This document shows positions 1-5,343 of a DNA stretch of 5,418 bases, piece after piece. Position numbers and translations under genes: made by a program. Under the pieces are notes generated by a model that saw only the letters and a program-made list of their open reading frames with translations, was not told where the DNA came from and ran no database searches. The DNA lies in the NCBI GenBank assembly GCA_002746425.1, contig NVXB01000027.1, forward strand, positions 34,488-39,905, read 5' to 3'. Numbering within the stretch: the first letter of the stretch is position 1; each line of letters opens with the position of its first letter. This DNA comes from Hyphomicrobiales bacterium. Its GTDB lineage: Bacteria > Pseudomonadota > Alphaproteobacteria > Rhizobiales > GCA-2746425.

Positions 1-869
1 CTTTCGGTTGCCAACAAGGCGTAGAAATTGCCTTCCACAAGACTAATTTTAGCCTCTTCGCTGCGGTTGAGAGGGTCCACCCGCATACGCTGGATGATGG
101 CTTGAGAATTAGGGTTTAACCGCAAACGGCTTGAATCGCGAAAAATCACCTGAGCGGTGGATTTCGATAAAGTACGTATCTTTTCTTCTTCGTTCAGAAT
201 GGAGTTCAGAACACGCTCCGACCAACTGACCTCATCAACTTTTTGTCCCTCAACCCAGCCCTGTCGATCATTCAGCCGCGCCTCGCCCACCACATCGCGG
301 CTTTTTTCGCTTTGCTTCTTGGCGTTACCAGCGGTGGAGATTGATTTGGATGACAAAGAAATGCTTTGGCCATAGGCACCTTGCTGGCTCTCTTCAATCG
401 CGTCATCGCGGAATTTAATGGCGGTTTTGATCAGCAGCGGGGCAAATAACTGCGCGCCAGCCTCATTAGCCTTTTGAATTTCATCAAGTGATGCATCCAA
501 CGCCAATGCGGATGCCTTAACCTGATTGGCGGGCAATTTGATATCTCGACCAGCACTGAACTGCGAAATATCCTGAAGATTGTTGATATCCAGAATGATC
601 GGCCACAAATCTGGATTGCTAAGATATTTTTGCGCAATGGAGCGTAAGCTATCGCCATCTTCCAGGCGTATATTGAGATACTCATCGCTGACCGGTGTTG
701 TATCTGCCGACAACATCTCTCCAAGCGATCCAGATATGGTGGATTGAGCAGGCGCTAAGGTTGACCAGCAAACAATAACCATGCCGAAAACAAAGAAACA
801 TCCCGCCGGGCTAATGCGCGGCGTTTGGTATTTCTGGTTTTCAACTCGCACATGACACTGCCATGGCAT
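1..869 (-). CDS. Secreted LysM and FecR-domain protein, C-terminus beyond window
   Basis: The 289 codons seen run open through the left window edge, so the C-terminus is missing. Reading from the ATG at 869, residues 1-23 form a long polar N-region, 24-38 a hydrophobic stretch (CFFVFGMVIVCWSTL), and APA-QS at 39-43 is a good signal peptidase I site, so the product is probably exported. Residues about 65-112 form a LysM peptidoglycan-binding module (DGDSLRSIAQKYL, then LWPIILDINNL, ending KLP). Residues about 115-200 are polar and probably helical. Residues about 209-289 match the start of a FecR-type beta domain (EEEKIRTLSKSTAQVIF, then SRLRLNPNS, then SLVEGNFYAL). The start is supported by GAGGTG six bases upstream. 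In other bacteria such LysM-FecR proteins occur near CHASE2-type cyclases or sensor proteins. The role is inferred to be envelope-located binding or sensing; no substrate can be assigned. It lies 176 bases downstream of the hydrolase gene on the same strand. Confidence 0.85.
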   Translation of the reverse strand, partial: MPWQCHVRVENQKYQTPRISPAGCFFVFGMVIVCWSTLAPAQSTISGSLGEMLSADTTPVSDEYLNIRLEDGDSLRSIAQKYLSNPDLWPIILDINNLQDISQFSAGRDIKLPANQVKASALALDASLDEIQKANEAGAQLFAPLLIKTAIKFRDDAIEESQQGAYGQSISLSSKSISTAGNAKKQSEKSRDVVGEARLNDRQGWVEGQKVDEVSWSERVLNSILNEEEKIRTLSKSTAQVIFRDSSRLRLNPNSQAIIQRMRVDPLNRSEEAKISLVEGNFYALLATE

Positions 870-875
870 ACAAAA

Positions 876-881
876 CACCTC
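876..881 (-). promoter_or_regulatory. Ribosome binding site of the LysM-FecR gene
   Basis: On the minus strand this reads GAGGTG, followed by a six-base spacer and the ATG at 869. It is the main reason for choosing that ATG despite the long N-region before the signal peptide core. The next in-frame ATG (residue 30) would cut into the hydrophobic core. Confidence 0.7.
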
Positions 882-900
882 AGTCTATTGCTTGATACTA

Positions 901-911
901 GGTAATTTACC
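901..911. repeat. Short palindrome GGTAA-T-TTACC upstream of the LysM-FecR gene
   Basis: Two perfect 5-base arms flank a single base. With one bulged base the symmetry extends to CTA and TAG on the outside. It sits 32-42 bases upstream of the ATG at 869, where a promoter or operator of that gene would be expected. No convincing -35/-10 pair is visible here; the best guess on the minus strand is TTTCAA followed by a TGC-extended TAAGGT, which is weak. An operator role is inference. Confidence 0.3.
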
Positions 912-950
912 TTAGCAGTAACTTACAATATTGAAAGTGTTGAAATGACC

Positions 951-1005
951 TTAAGTTAACTTAAATGGTTACCGTGTGGAGCCGATTGTTATCATCGATG
1001 GTTAC
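951..1005. promoter_or_regulatory. Palindrome plus two CtrA-like half sites between hydrolase and LysM-FecR genes
   Basis: Positions 951-964 are a perfect 14-base palindrome, TTAAGTTAACTTAA. Directly next to it, and again 33 bases further, the octamer GTAACCAT occurs on the minus strand (965-972 and 998-1005). GTAACCAT differs by one base from TTAACCAT, a half-site form bound by the alphaproteobacterial cell-cycle regulator CtrA; the full CtrA box is TTAA-N7-TTAA, whereas the palindrome here has TTAA-N6-TTAA. What is seen is the repeats. Control of the downstream LysM-FecR gene by CtrA or another dimeric regulator is inference. Confidence 0.3.
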
Positions 1006-1030
1006 TTGACCAAGCACTGTTTCGCTCCAC
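976..1030. repeat. 7-bp inverted repeat enclosing two small hairpins
   Basis: GTGGAGC at 976-982 pairs with GCTCCAC at 1024-1030 across a 41-base interval. Inside lie two further short inverted repeats, CGAT/ATCG (983-986 with 994-997) and TGGT/ACCA (999-1002 with 1009-1012), so a three-way-junction fold can be drawn. It begins 16 bases after the hydrolase stop codon. There is no T-run on either side, so it is not a standard terminator. It could stabilise the 3' end of the hydrolase transcript or lie in the LysM-FecR leader. The short inner arms may be chance. Confidence 0.3.
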
Positions 1031-1045
1031 GAATTCAGCGGTGAT

Positions 1046-1888
1046 CTAGGAACAGCCAAGATGATAAATATCACCTTCGCGGGAAGCGGCGCAATTCGGG
1101 AACTCTGACTGTGCCAAACGCTCTATGGCAAGAAGTTCTGCATCTGTACGAAGATGCGCGTGGTGAAACAACTTCCAAGCTTTAACATCTGCCTTAGCAC
1201 ACAACTCGCCCGCTGCGCGCCAGTGATTGTGGCCATATCCGCGATGTTCCTCATAGTCTTCTGGCGTATAGGTGGCATCAACCAATGCAAGGTCGCAGCC
1301 ATTCAGAAACTCGATGGTAGCGGCATCAAAACTACCGTCATCCCGCTCAAAATCCGGCAGGTAGCAGAACACGCCGTCCTCGCATTCAAAACGATATCCG
1401 GTACAGCCACCAGGATGATTGAGCCGGCAGGTACTCATCGTCATGCCGCTACTCATACCAGCAGCCAATCCCAATTCCTGTCCATCTTCAAACGTATGAA
1501 AGCTGACTTTTGCGGCCCATTGATCAATGCCAATCGGGAAGTATGGCTCACGGATAAACTCGGAAATCATTGATTTTGTATCACTCAAGGCATTTCTGCG
1601 TGCCGACCACAAATGTATGGTTACATCGGCCTCGTAAAGCGGGCTGAAAAACGGCAGGCCTATCAAATGGTCAAGATGTGGATGAGAAATCACGATATCG
1701 ATGTTTTTGACGTGCGCCTGGCGCAACGCCTCACCCAAGCCAACAATGCCGGTTCCTGCATCAAATATGATGGTCTGGTGCGCAGTTTTCACAGACACGC
1801 AAGACGTATTGCTGCCAAACAGACTTGTATCAACAGTCCCATAGGGAATAGACCCGCGCGCGCCCCAAACAGAAATCTCAACAGCCAT
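1046..1888 (-). CDS. Metallo-beta-lactamase-fold metal-dependent hydrolase
   Basis: A 280-residue protein of the metallo-beta-lactamase superfamily, of the type related to PhnP and class II cyclic-nucleotide phosphodiesterases. The N-terminal strand VEISVWGARGSIP is typical of the group. The metal ligands are all present: HPHLDH at 69-74, His158 in NHPGG, Asp179 in LPDFE, and His243 in FHHAH. Further family motifs are DATY (204-207) and GYGHNHW (217-223). There is no signal peptide, so it should be cytoplasmic. A GTG at 1912 is in frame, but the ATG at 1888 gives the usual family N-terminus, has GGGG five bases before it, and fits the predicted transcript start near 1910. It hydrolyses a phosphodiester or similar ester by family analogy; the substrate is unknown. 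Its divergent pairing with a cyclic-nucleotide-binding-like protein suggests a nucleotide second messenger, which is inference. The C-terminal motif is HHAH where relatives usually have HHDP. Confidence 0.87.
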   Translation of the reverse strand: MAVEISVWGARGSIPYGTVDTSLFGSNTSCVSVKTAHQTIIFDAGTGIVGLGEALRQAHVKNIDIVISHPHLDHLIGLPFFSPLYEADVTIHLWSARRNALSDTKSMISEFIREPYFPIGIDQWAAKVSFHTFEDGQELGLAAGMSSGMTMSTCRLNHPGGCTGYRFECEDGVFCYLPDFERDDGSFDAATIEFLNGCDLALVDATYTPEDYEEHRGYGHNHWRAAGELCAKADVKAWKLFHHAHLRTDAELLAIERLAQSEFPNCAASREGDIYHLGCS

Positions 1889-1916
1889 ACCTGCCCCAAA
1901 TATAGTGTGCACCCAG

Positions 1917-1944
1917 ATTGTATCTGTTCGCCAGTTTACTGCAA
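1917..1944 (-). promoter_or_regulatory. Candidate sigma-70 promoter of the hydrolase gene
   Basis: On the minus strand, TTGCAG (1944-1939) is followed after 16 bases by TACAAT (1922-1917), five of six matches to the -10 consensus; the -35 is weak. Transcription would start near 1910, leaving a leader of about 22 bases that holds the GGGG ribosome-binding sequence for the ATG at 1888. The -35 lies within the left arm of the 1940-1964 dyad. Confidence 0.4.
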
Positions 1945-1961
1945 TGTAACTGCGCTACAAT
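1935..1961 (+). promoter_or_regulatory. Candidate promoter of the Popeye-like gene
   Basis: TTTACT at 1935-1940 and TACAAT at 1956-1961 are separated by 15 bases, shorter than the preferred 17, so the pair is only tentative. Transcription would start near 1968 and give a leader of about 70 bases. The -10 lies in the right arm of the 1940-1964 dyad. Confidence 0.3.
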
Positions 1962-1964
1962 GCA
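1940..1964. promoter_or_regulatory. 25-bp imperfect palindrome, candidate operator between divergent genes
   Basis: TGCAATGTA (1940-1948) and TACAATGCA (1956-1964) are inverted repeats matching at eight of nine positions, separated by the seven bases ACTGCGC. The size, symmetry and place are those of a binding site for a dimeric repressor or activator. It overlaps the candidate -35 of the leftward hydrolase gene and the candidate -10 of the rightward Popeye-like gene, so one protein could control both. It does not match the CRP (TGTGA-N6-TCACA) or FNR (TTGAT-N4-ATCAA) consensus. The regulator is not encoded in the window as far as can be seen. Confidence 0.5.
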
Positions 1965-2038
1965 AAACGCATTAAAAGAGCCGGTTAATCACTTTAAGAA
2001 TACAACGGCCTTGCCAAGTTTTTCAAATACAAATAAGG

Positions 2039-2722
2039 GTGATTAATTGGGAATTTTACGAAGCATCTATTACCTATATGTACTCAGCGTTGATTAATAC
2101 TGACTGGATTATCCATGTCGCATATTTTCTGACACTTTGCGGCTTTCTAATCCGTGATCAATTGCTGTTGCGGTTTCTGGTTACAATGGGCAGCTCCTGC
2201 TTCATTGTGTTTTATCTATCATTGAGCACCCCTTTGCTTGTTCCTGCTTTTTGGAGCGCAGCTACAATTGCAGCCAACATTGTTGTCATGGCCATCATCT
2301 ATTATGAGCGCACTCAGTTTGGGCTGAGTAATGACGAAAAAATACTCTATAAATTTATGAATGCGCTGACACCGGGAGAGTTTCGGCGGCTCATCAAACT
2401 TTGTAGCTGGCATGATGTCGATGAGAAAATGAGACTAACCAAGGTCGATAAACCCGTTGATGCCCTCTATTTTATTCTAAAGGGCCAAGTTGAAGTGAAG
2501 CGGAAGAGAAAAGTCATCATTGTTGGCGAACACTGCTTTATCGGCGAGCTCGCATTGGTACTGAGCAAGGATGCATCAGCTACAACATATGCATTACCAG
2601 GTGCACAGCTGGTTTCTTGGGAGGCAGCAGCCTTGCGGGAGTTCCTTGGTAAAAACCCCAAGGTTAAGATTGTTTTGGACAATATTTTAAATATTGATAT
2701 GGCACGCAAGCTTCACGCGTAA
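2039..2722 (+). CDS. Popeye-like three-helix membrane protein with cyclic-nucleotide-binding-like domain
   Basis: A 227-residue protein. Three hydrophobic segments lie at about 24-38, 42-61 and 67-88, followed by a cytoplasmic cyclic-nucleotide-binding-like fold from about 100 to 220 (DALYFILKGQVEVKRK, then GEHCFIGELALVL). This order and size are those of Popeye-domain (POPDC) membrane cAMP effectors of animals, of which bacterial relatives exist. There is no DNA-binding helix-turn-helix, unlike Crp/Fnr regulators. In the phosphate-binding cassette (167-185) the ribose-contacting Glu is present (E170), but the canonical phosphate-binding Arg is replaced (Ala179 in SKDASATT), so the ligand may differ from cAMP or bind differently. 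The GTG at 2039 follows TAAGG almost directly, so the start is uncertain; the only other early candidate is ATG 2078 (residue 14), just before the first helix. It is divergent from the hydrolase and shares its control region. Membrane sensing of a nucleotide is inferred. Confidence 0.72.
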   Translation: MINWEFYEASITYMYSALINTDWIIHVAYFLTLCGFLIRDQLLLRFLVTMGSSCFIVFYLSLSTPLLVPAFWSAATIAANIVVMAIIYYERTQFGLSNDEKILYKFMNALTPGEFRRLIKLCSWHDVDEKMRLTKVDKPVDALYFILKGQVEVKRKRKVIIVGEHCFIGELALVLSKDASATTYALPGAQLVSWEAAALREFLGKNPKVKIVLDNILNIDMARKLHA

Positions 2723-2749
2723 CGTGTATTGTTAATCATTACGGTCGCC

Positions 2750-2798
2750 ATTGGATTGAATATTACCCCCTAGTCCATACAGTTTTCCACAATCCAAT
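2750..2798 (+). ncRNA. Candidate structured leader RNA upstream of the purine permease
   Basis: ATTGGATTG (2750-2758) and CAATCCAAT (2790-2798) form a perfect 9-bp stem around a 31-base loop with the C-rich run ACCCCCTAG and the stretch CAGTTTTCCA. A long closing stem around an asymmetric, non-repetitive interior is what a small aptamer looks like. The xanthine/uric-acid riboswitch (NMT1 motif) is a known proteobacterial class linked to such permeases, but its consensus could not be recalled well enough to claim a match. Against a riboswitch, the element ends 229 bases before the permease start. It might instead be a 3' structure of the Popeye-like transcript. Confidence 0.3.
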
Positions 2799-2808
2799 AA
2801 TAATCCCT

Positions 2809-2837
2809 CGTAAATTTGTCAGCTTGTCAAATTTACG
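2809..2837. repeat. Perfect 10-bp inverted repeat, hairpin or operator
   Basis: CGTAAATTTG (2809-2818) and CAAATTTACG (2828-2837) are perfect inverted repeats with a 9-base centre. TTGTCA also occurs twice as a direct repeat within it (2817-2822 and 2824-2829). No T-run follows, so it is not an intrinsic terminator. It could be an operator for the permease, or an expression-platform hairpin paired with the 2750-2798 element. Confidence 0.4.
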
Positions 2838-3014
2838 CCATGCTCCCGAAATTGTTTTCTGTCTTTTTGAGTCGTTGTCTTTGTGATGGCGACAAAAATA
2901 CATGAGGCATATCCGAAACAACGCACGGTTTTGGGCAGAATTGGGTGAACTTGTTGCTCCATTTCTATCCCCAACAGTGCTCCCTATCTGGCACGCGACA
3001 CGGCCAGCATAATA

Positions 3015-3020
3015 TGAGGA
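3015..3020 (+). promoter_or_regulatory. Ribosome binding site of the permease gene
   Basis: TGAGGA lies seven bases before the ATG at 3028, a strong and well-placed Shine-Dalgarno sequence that fixes the start of the permease. Confidence 0.75.
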
Positions 3021-3027
3021 TATTTTA

Positions 3028-4437
3028 ATGGCAGGTTCATCCATCGGGACAGCAGAGCAACTGCGCGATCCCAATTATACACCCGCATTACACAAGGCCA
3101 TTCCTCTGGGGATTCAGCATGTGTTGGCGATGTTTGTTTCCAATGTAACCCCGGCGATTATCATTGCCGGTGCTGCCGGTTTTGGATTTGGCTCAAATTC
3201 TCCAGATTTTCCGGAGCTGCTTTATCTCATCCAGATGTCAATGTTCTTTGCAGGCGTCGCAACATTGTTCCAGACCATTGGCCTTGGGCCCGTGGGCGCT
3301 AAACTGCCCATCGTGCAGGGCACCAGCTTTGCCTTTATCCCCATCATGATTCCATTGGTGGCTGGTAAGGGCGTGGAAGCGCTTCCGGCGCTGTTTGGCG
3401 GCGTTCTCATTGGTGGCTTGTTCCATGCTGTGCTTGGAACATTCATCGGCAAAATTCGCTTTGCCTTGCCCCCACTGGTTACCGGCTTGGTTGTTACCAT
3501 GATTGGTTTGGCGCTGGTAAAGGTTGGCATTCAATACGCTGCGGGCGGCATTCCAGCAATCAACACCCCTGAATATGGCAGCCTGCTCAATTGGTCTGCG
3601 GCTCTGGTTGTTATTGTTGTGACGCTAGGTCTCAAATTCTTCACCCGGGGCATGCTGTCCATTTCCGCTGTTCTGCTCGGGCTGCTGGTTGGCTACATCT
3701 ACGCCCTGATGATTGGCATGACATCTGTTGATGCCATTGTTGGCAGTTGGGACCGTGCCGCATCATTTGCGCTGCCAGTACCCTTCAAATACGGGTTTGA
3801 ATTCAGCTTTGCAGCTGTCATTGGTTTCTGCCTGATGGCCTTTGTTTCTGCTGTTGAAACAGTGGGTGATGTATCCGGTATCACCAAGGGTGGCGCTGGC
3901 CGCGAAGCAACCGACAAGGAAATTCAGGGTGCAACCTATGCCGATGGTTTCGGCTCGGCGATTGCCGGTATTTTTGGCGGCCTGCCCAACACATCCTTTA
4001 GCCAAAATGTTGGCCTGATTGCAATGACCGGCGTTATGAGCCGCCATGTTGTAACCATTGGAGCTCTATTCCTCATCGTTTGCGGATTGGTGCCGAAAGT
4101 TGGCGCGATCATCCGCACAATCCCGATTGAGGTTTTGGGTGGTGGCGTGATTGTCATGTTCGGCATGGTGGTCGCTGCGGGCATTTCCATGCTGTCAGAT
4201 GTTAAATGGAACCGCCGCAACATGGTGATCTTTGCCATTGCGCTTTCCATTGGTCTTGGCCTTCAACTGGAGCCTAAAGCAGTTCAATATTTGCCTGAAA
4301 CATTGCGGATATTGATGACGTCTGGCCTTTTGCCAGCTGCGCTCATTGCCATTGTGCTCAACCTTGTTTTGCCTGAAGAACTTTCTGATGAATCTACCGA
4401 TGAGATTTCTGGTGGCTTAGCAGGCGGCGATAAATAG
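3028..4437 (+). CDS. NCS2-family purine permease, probably xanthine/uric acid
   Basis: A 469-residue inner-membrane nucleobase:cation symporter of the NCS2 (nucleobase-ascorbate transporter) family, at the usual family length and hydrophobic almost throughout. Family landmarks, in order, are His31 in GIQHVLAMF of helix 1, QGTSF at 97-101 in helix 3, VETVGD at 276-281 in helix 8 (Glu277 and Asp281 corresponding to the substrate-binding Glu272 and Asp276 of E. coli XanQ), ADG at 305-307 in helix 9, and NTSFSQNVG (321-329) followed by TGVMSR (334-339) in helix 10. The E-[ST]-x-GD form fits the xanthine/urate branch; uracil carriers of the UraA type have EHIG there. It probably imports xanthine, uric acid or a similar oxopurine with protons. 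The exact substrate cannot be fixed from sequence. The gene stands alone, with a long leader and a strong terminator after it. Confidence 0.9.
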   Translation: MAGSSIGTAEQLRDPNYTPALHKAIPLGIQHVLAMFVSNVTPAIIIAGAAGFGFGSNSPDFPELLYLIQMSMFFAGVATLFQTIGLGPVGAKLPIVQGTSFAFIPIMIPLVAGKGVEALPALFGGVLIGGLFHAVLGTFIGKIRFALPPLVTGLVVTMIGLALVKVGIQYAAGGIPAINTPEYGSLLNWSAALVVIVVTLGLKFFTRGMLSISAVLLGLLVGYIYALMIGMTSVDAIVGSWDRAASFALPVPFKYGFEFSFAAVIGFCLMAFVSAVETVGDVSGITKGGAGREATDKEIQGATYADGFGSAIAGIFGGLPNTSFSQNVGLIAMTGVMSRHVVTIGALFLIVCGLVPKVGAIIRTIPIEVLGGGVIVMFGMVVAAGISMLSDVKWNRRNMVIFAIALSIGLGLQLEPKAVQYLPETLRILMTSGLLPAALIAIVLNLVLPEELSDESTDEISGGLAGGDK

Positions 4438-4466
4438 CAAGTCGCCCAATTACGGCAAAGCATAAG

Positions 4467-4506
4467 AAAAGGCCCGTCTCACTTATTTGGTGAGGCGGGC
4501 CTTTTT
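4467..4506. terminator. Bidirectional intrinsic terminator between convergent genes
   Basis: GGCCCGTCTCAC (4471-4482) pairs with GTGAGGCGGGCC (4490-4501) along 12 pairs including one G-T, with a 7-base loop. AAAA precedes the stem and TTTTT follows it, so it can act as a Rho-independent terminator in both directions. It starts 30 bases after the permease stop codon and lies 41 bases beyond the lactonase stop codon on the other strand. Confidence 0.93.
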
Positions 4507-4546
4507 ATGTATTTTCCAGTTAGGTTAGCTGAAACTTAGCTGCGCG

Positions 4547-5338
4547 TTAAATCCCCAAAAACTCTTTTGTCGCGGCATTAAACGCTTCTGGCACATTTAA
4601 ATTCGCCACGTGAGCACCGCCCTCCACCAGATTGAAACTGGCACCAGGTGTCACATCAGCCATGTCCTGCATCACCTCAGGTGGTGCGCCCATATCCTGA
4701 TCTCCGCCGACATACAAAACAGGGACCTTGATATCTCCCAAATGACGATAGTAATCGATGTTCTTAATCGCATGGCAGCAAGCAATATAGCCTTTGGGAT
4801 CATTGGACAAAATCATCTTGGCGACATCCAATAGCTGATCGGGATGAGCGGAGTGCCATTCTGGTGTCAGCCACGCGGCAAGTGAGCTTTCAACAATAGT
4901 CTCAAGCCCGCCCTTTTCCACCCGCGCAATACGTTCATCCCAAGCAGCTTGCGCAGGCTCAGACATTACGCAGCGGCCATCGGCACAAATAATGCGTTCA
5001 ATCCGCTCTGGATGCTCCAGCGCTAGCCCAATGCCTATTCCCCCGCCCATGGAAAGACCCATAAAAGAGGTTTTCTTGATATCGAAACGGTCCATCAAGC
5101 CGATAACATCAGCCGTCAAATCCGCAAAACTATAGGGCCCGGCAGGCGTATCGCTGCCACCATGTCCGCGCGTGTCATAGCGCAAGACCCTATATTTTTT
5201 GGTCAAAAATGGAATTTGCGGGTTCCACATATCAAACGTCGCACCAAGGCTATTGGACAGCACCAGCCACGGTGCGCCCTCCTTGCCATCTACCTTGGTG
5301 TTGATGGTTACATTTCCTAGCTTCACCGGGCCATTCAT
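4547..5338 (-). CDS. pcaD: 3-oxoadipate enol-lactonase (alpha/beta hydrolase)
   Basis: A 263-residue alpha/beta hydrolase, the normal length for PcaD, which opens 3-oxoadipate enol-lactone to 3-oxoadipate in the beta-ketoadipate pathway of aromatic breakdown in the cytoplasm. Typical PcaD sequence is seen: LSNSLGATFDMWNPQ (27-41), YRVLRYDTRGHGGSD (49-63), and the nucleophile elbow GLSMGG (94-99) with Ser96. The rest of the triad is the acid residue in GGDQD (Asp215 by position) and His243 in GGAHVANLNVPEAF. Unlike many PcaD proteins it is not fused to the carboxymuconolactone decarboxylase PcaC. The start at ATG 5338 lies 5 bases after the stop of the preceding gene, with AAGG about 10 bases upstream, so translation is probably coupled. 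No other pca gene is in view; a different enol-lactone or ester substrate is possible. Confidence 0.82.
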   Translation of the reverse strand: MNGPVKLGNVTINTKVDGKEGAPWLVLSNSLGATFDMWNPQIPFLTKKYRVLRYDTRGHGGSDTPAGPYSFADLTADVIGLMDRFDIKKTSFMGLSMGGGIGIGLALEHPERIERIICADGRCVMSEPAQAAWDERIARVEKGGLETIVESSLAAWLTPEWHSAHPDQLLDVAKMILSNDPKGYIACCHAIKNIDYYRHLGDIKVPVLYVGGDQDMGAPPEVMQDMADVTPGASFNLVEGGAHVANLNVPEAFNAATKEFLGI

Positions 5339-5343
5339 TGCAT

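Larger units (their letters stand above)
2723..3027. other. 305-base leader region before the permease gene
   Basis: No convincing gene is seen here. The stretch holds two strong inverted repeats near its left end (2750-2798 and 2809-2837), then about 190 bases of mixed composition leading to the permease ribosome-binding site. No T-run terminator follows the Popeye-like gene, so read-through into the permease is possible. No clear -35/-10 pair stands out; TTGTCA at 2817-2822 is a possible -35, but the -10 spaced from it is poor. Confidence 0.5.

Noticed and set aside
157..375. 72-codon plus-strand reading frame
   Set aside because: It is antisense to the FecR-domain region, with no ribosome binding site and a low-complexity Ser/Phe-rich product.
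431..724. 97-codon minus-strand reading frame
   Set aside because: It lies in another frame inside the LysM-FecR gene, whose own frame gives clear LysM and FecR sequence, a signal peptide and a ribosome binding site.
1889..1912. GTG at 1912 as start of the hydrolase
   Set aside because: It would add eight residues ahead of the normal family N-terminus and lies upstream of the predicted transcript start; ATG 1888 has a better-placed ribosome binding sequence.
1154..1975. Two plus-strand reading frames of 139 and 120 codons
   Set aside because: Both are mostly antisense to the hydrolase gene, which has complete catalytic motifs; their products show no recognisable domain.
2902..3012. 36-codon plus-strand frame just before the permease, and a 21-codon frame at 2840-2905
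   Set aside because: Neither has a Shine-Dalgarno sequence or a recognisable product. A leader peptide cannot be ruled out, but nothing positive supports one.
2763..3074. 103-codon minus-strand frame across the leader and permease start
   Set aside because: It overlaps the well-supported permease start, has no ribosome binding site evidence and no recognisable product.
3164..4250. Several overlapping frames on both strands within the permease
   Set aside because: They are shadows of a GC-balanced membrane-protein gene whose own frame carries all NCS2 motifs.
4520..4543. TTAGCTG direct repeat beside the pcaD stop codon
   Set aside because: Two 7-base copies a few bases apart with no symmetry or neighbouring signal are likely chance.
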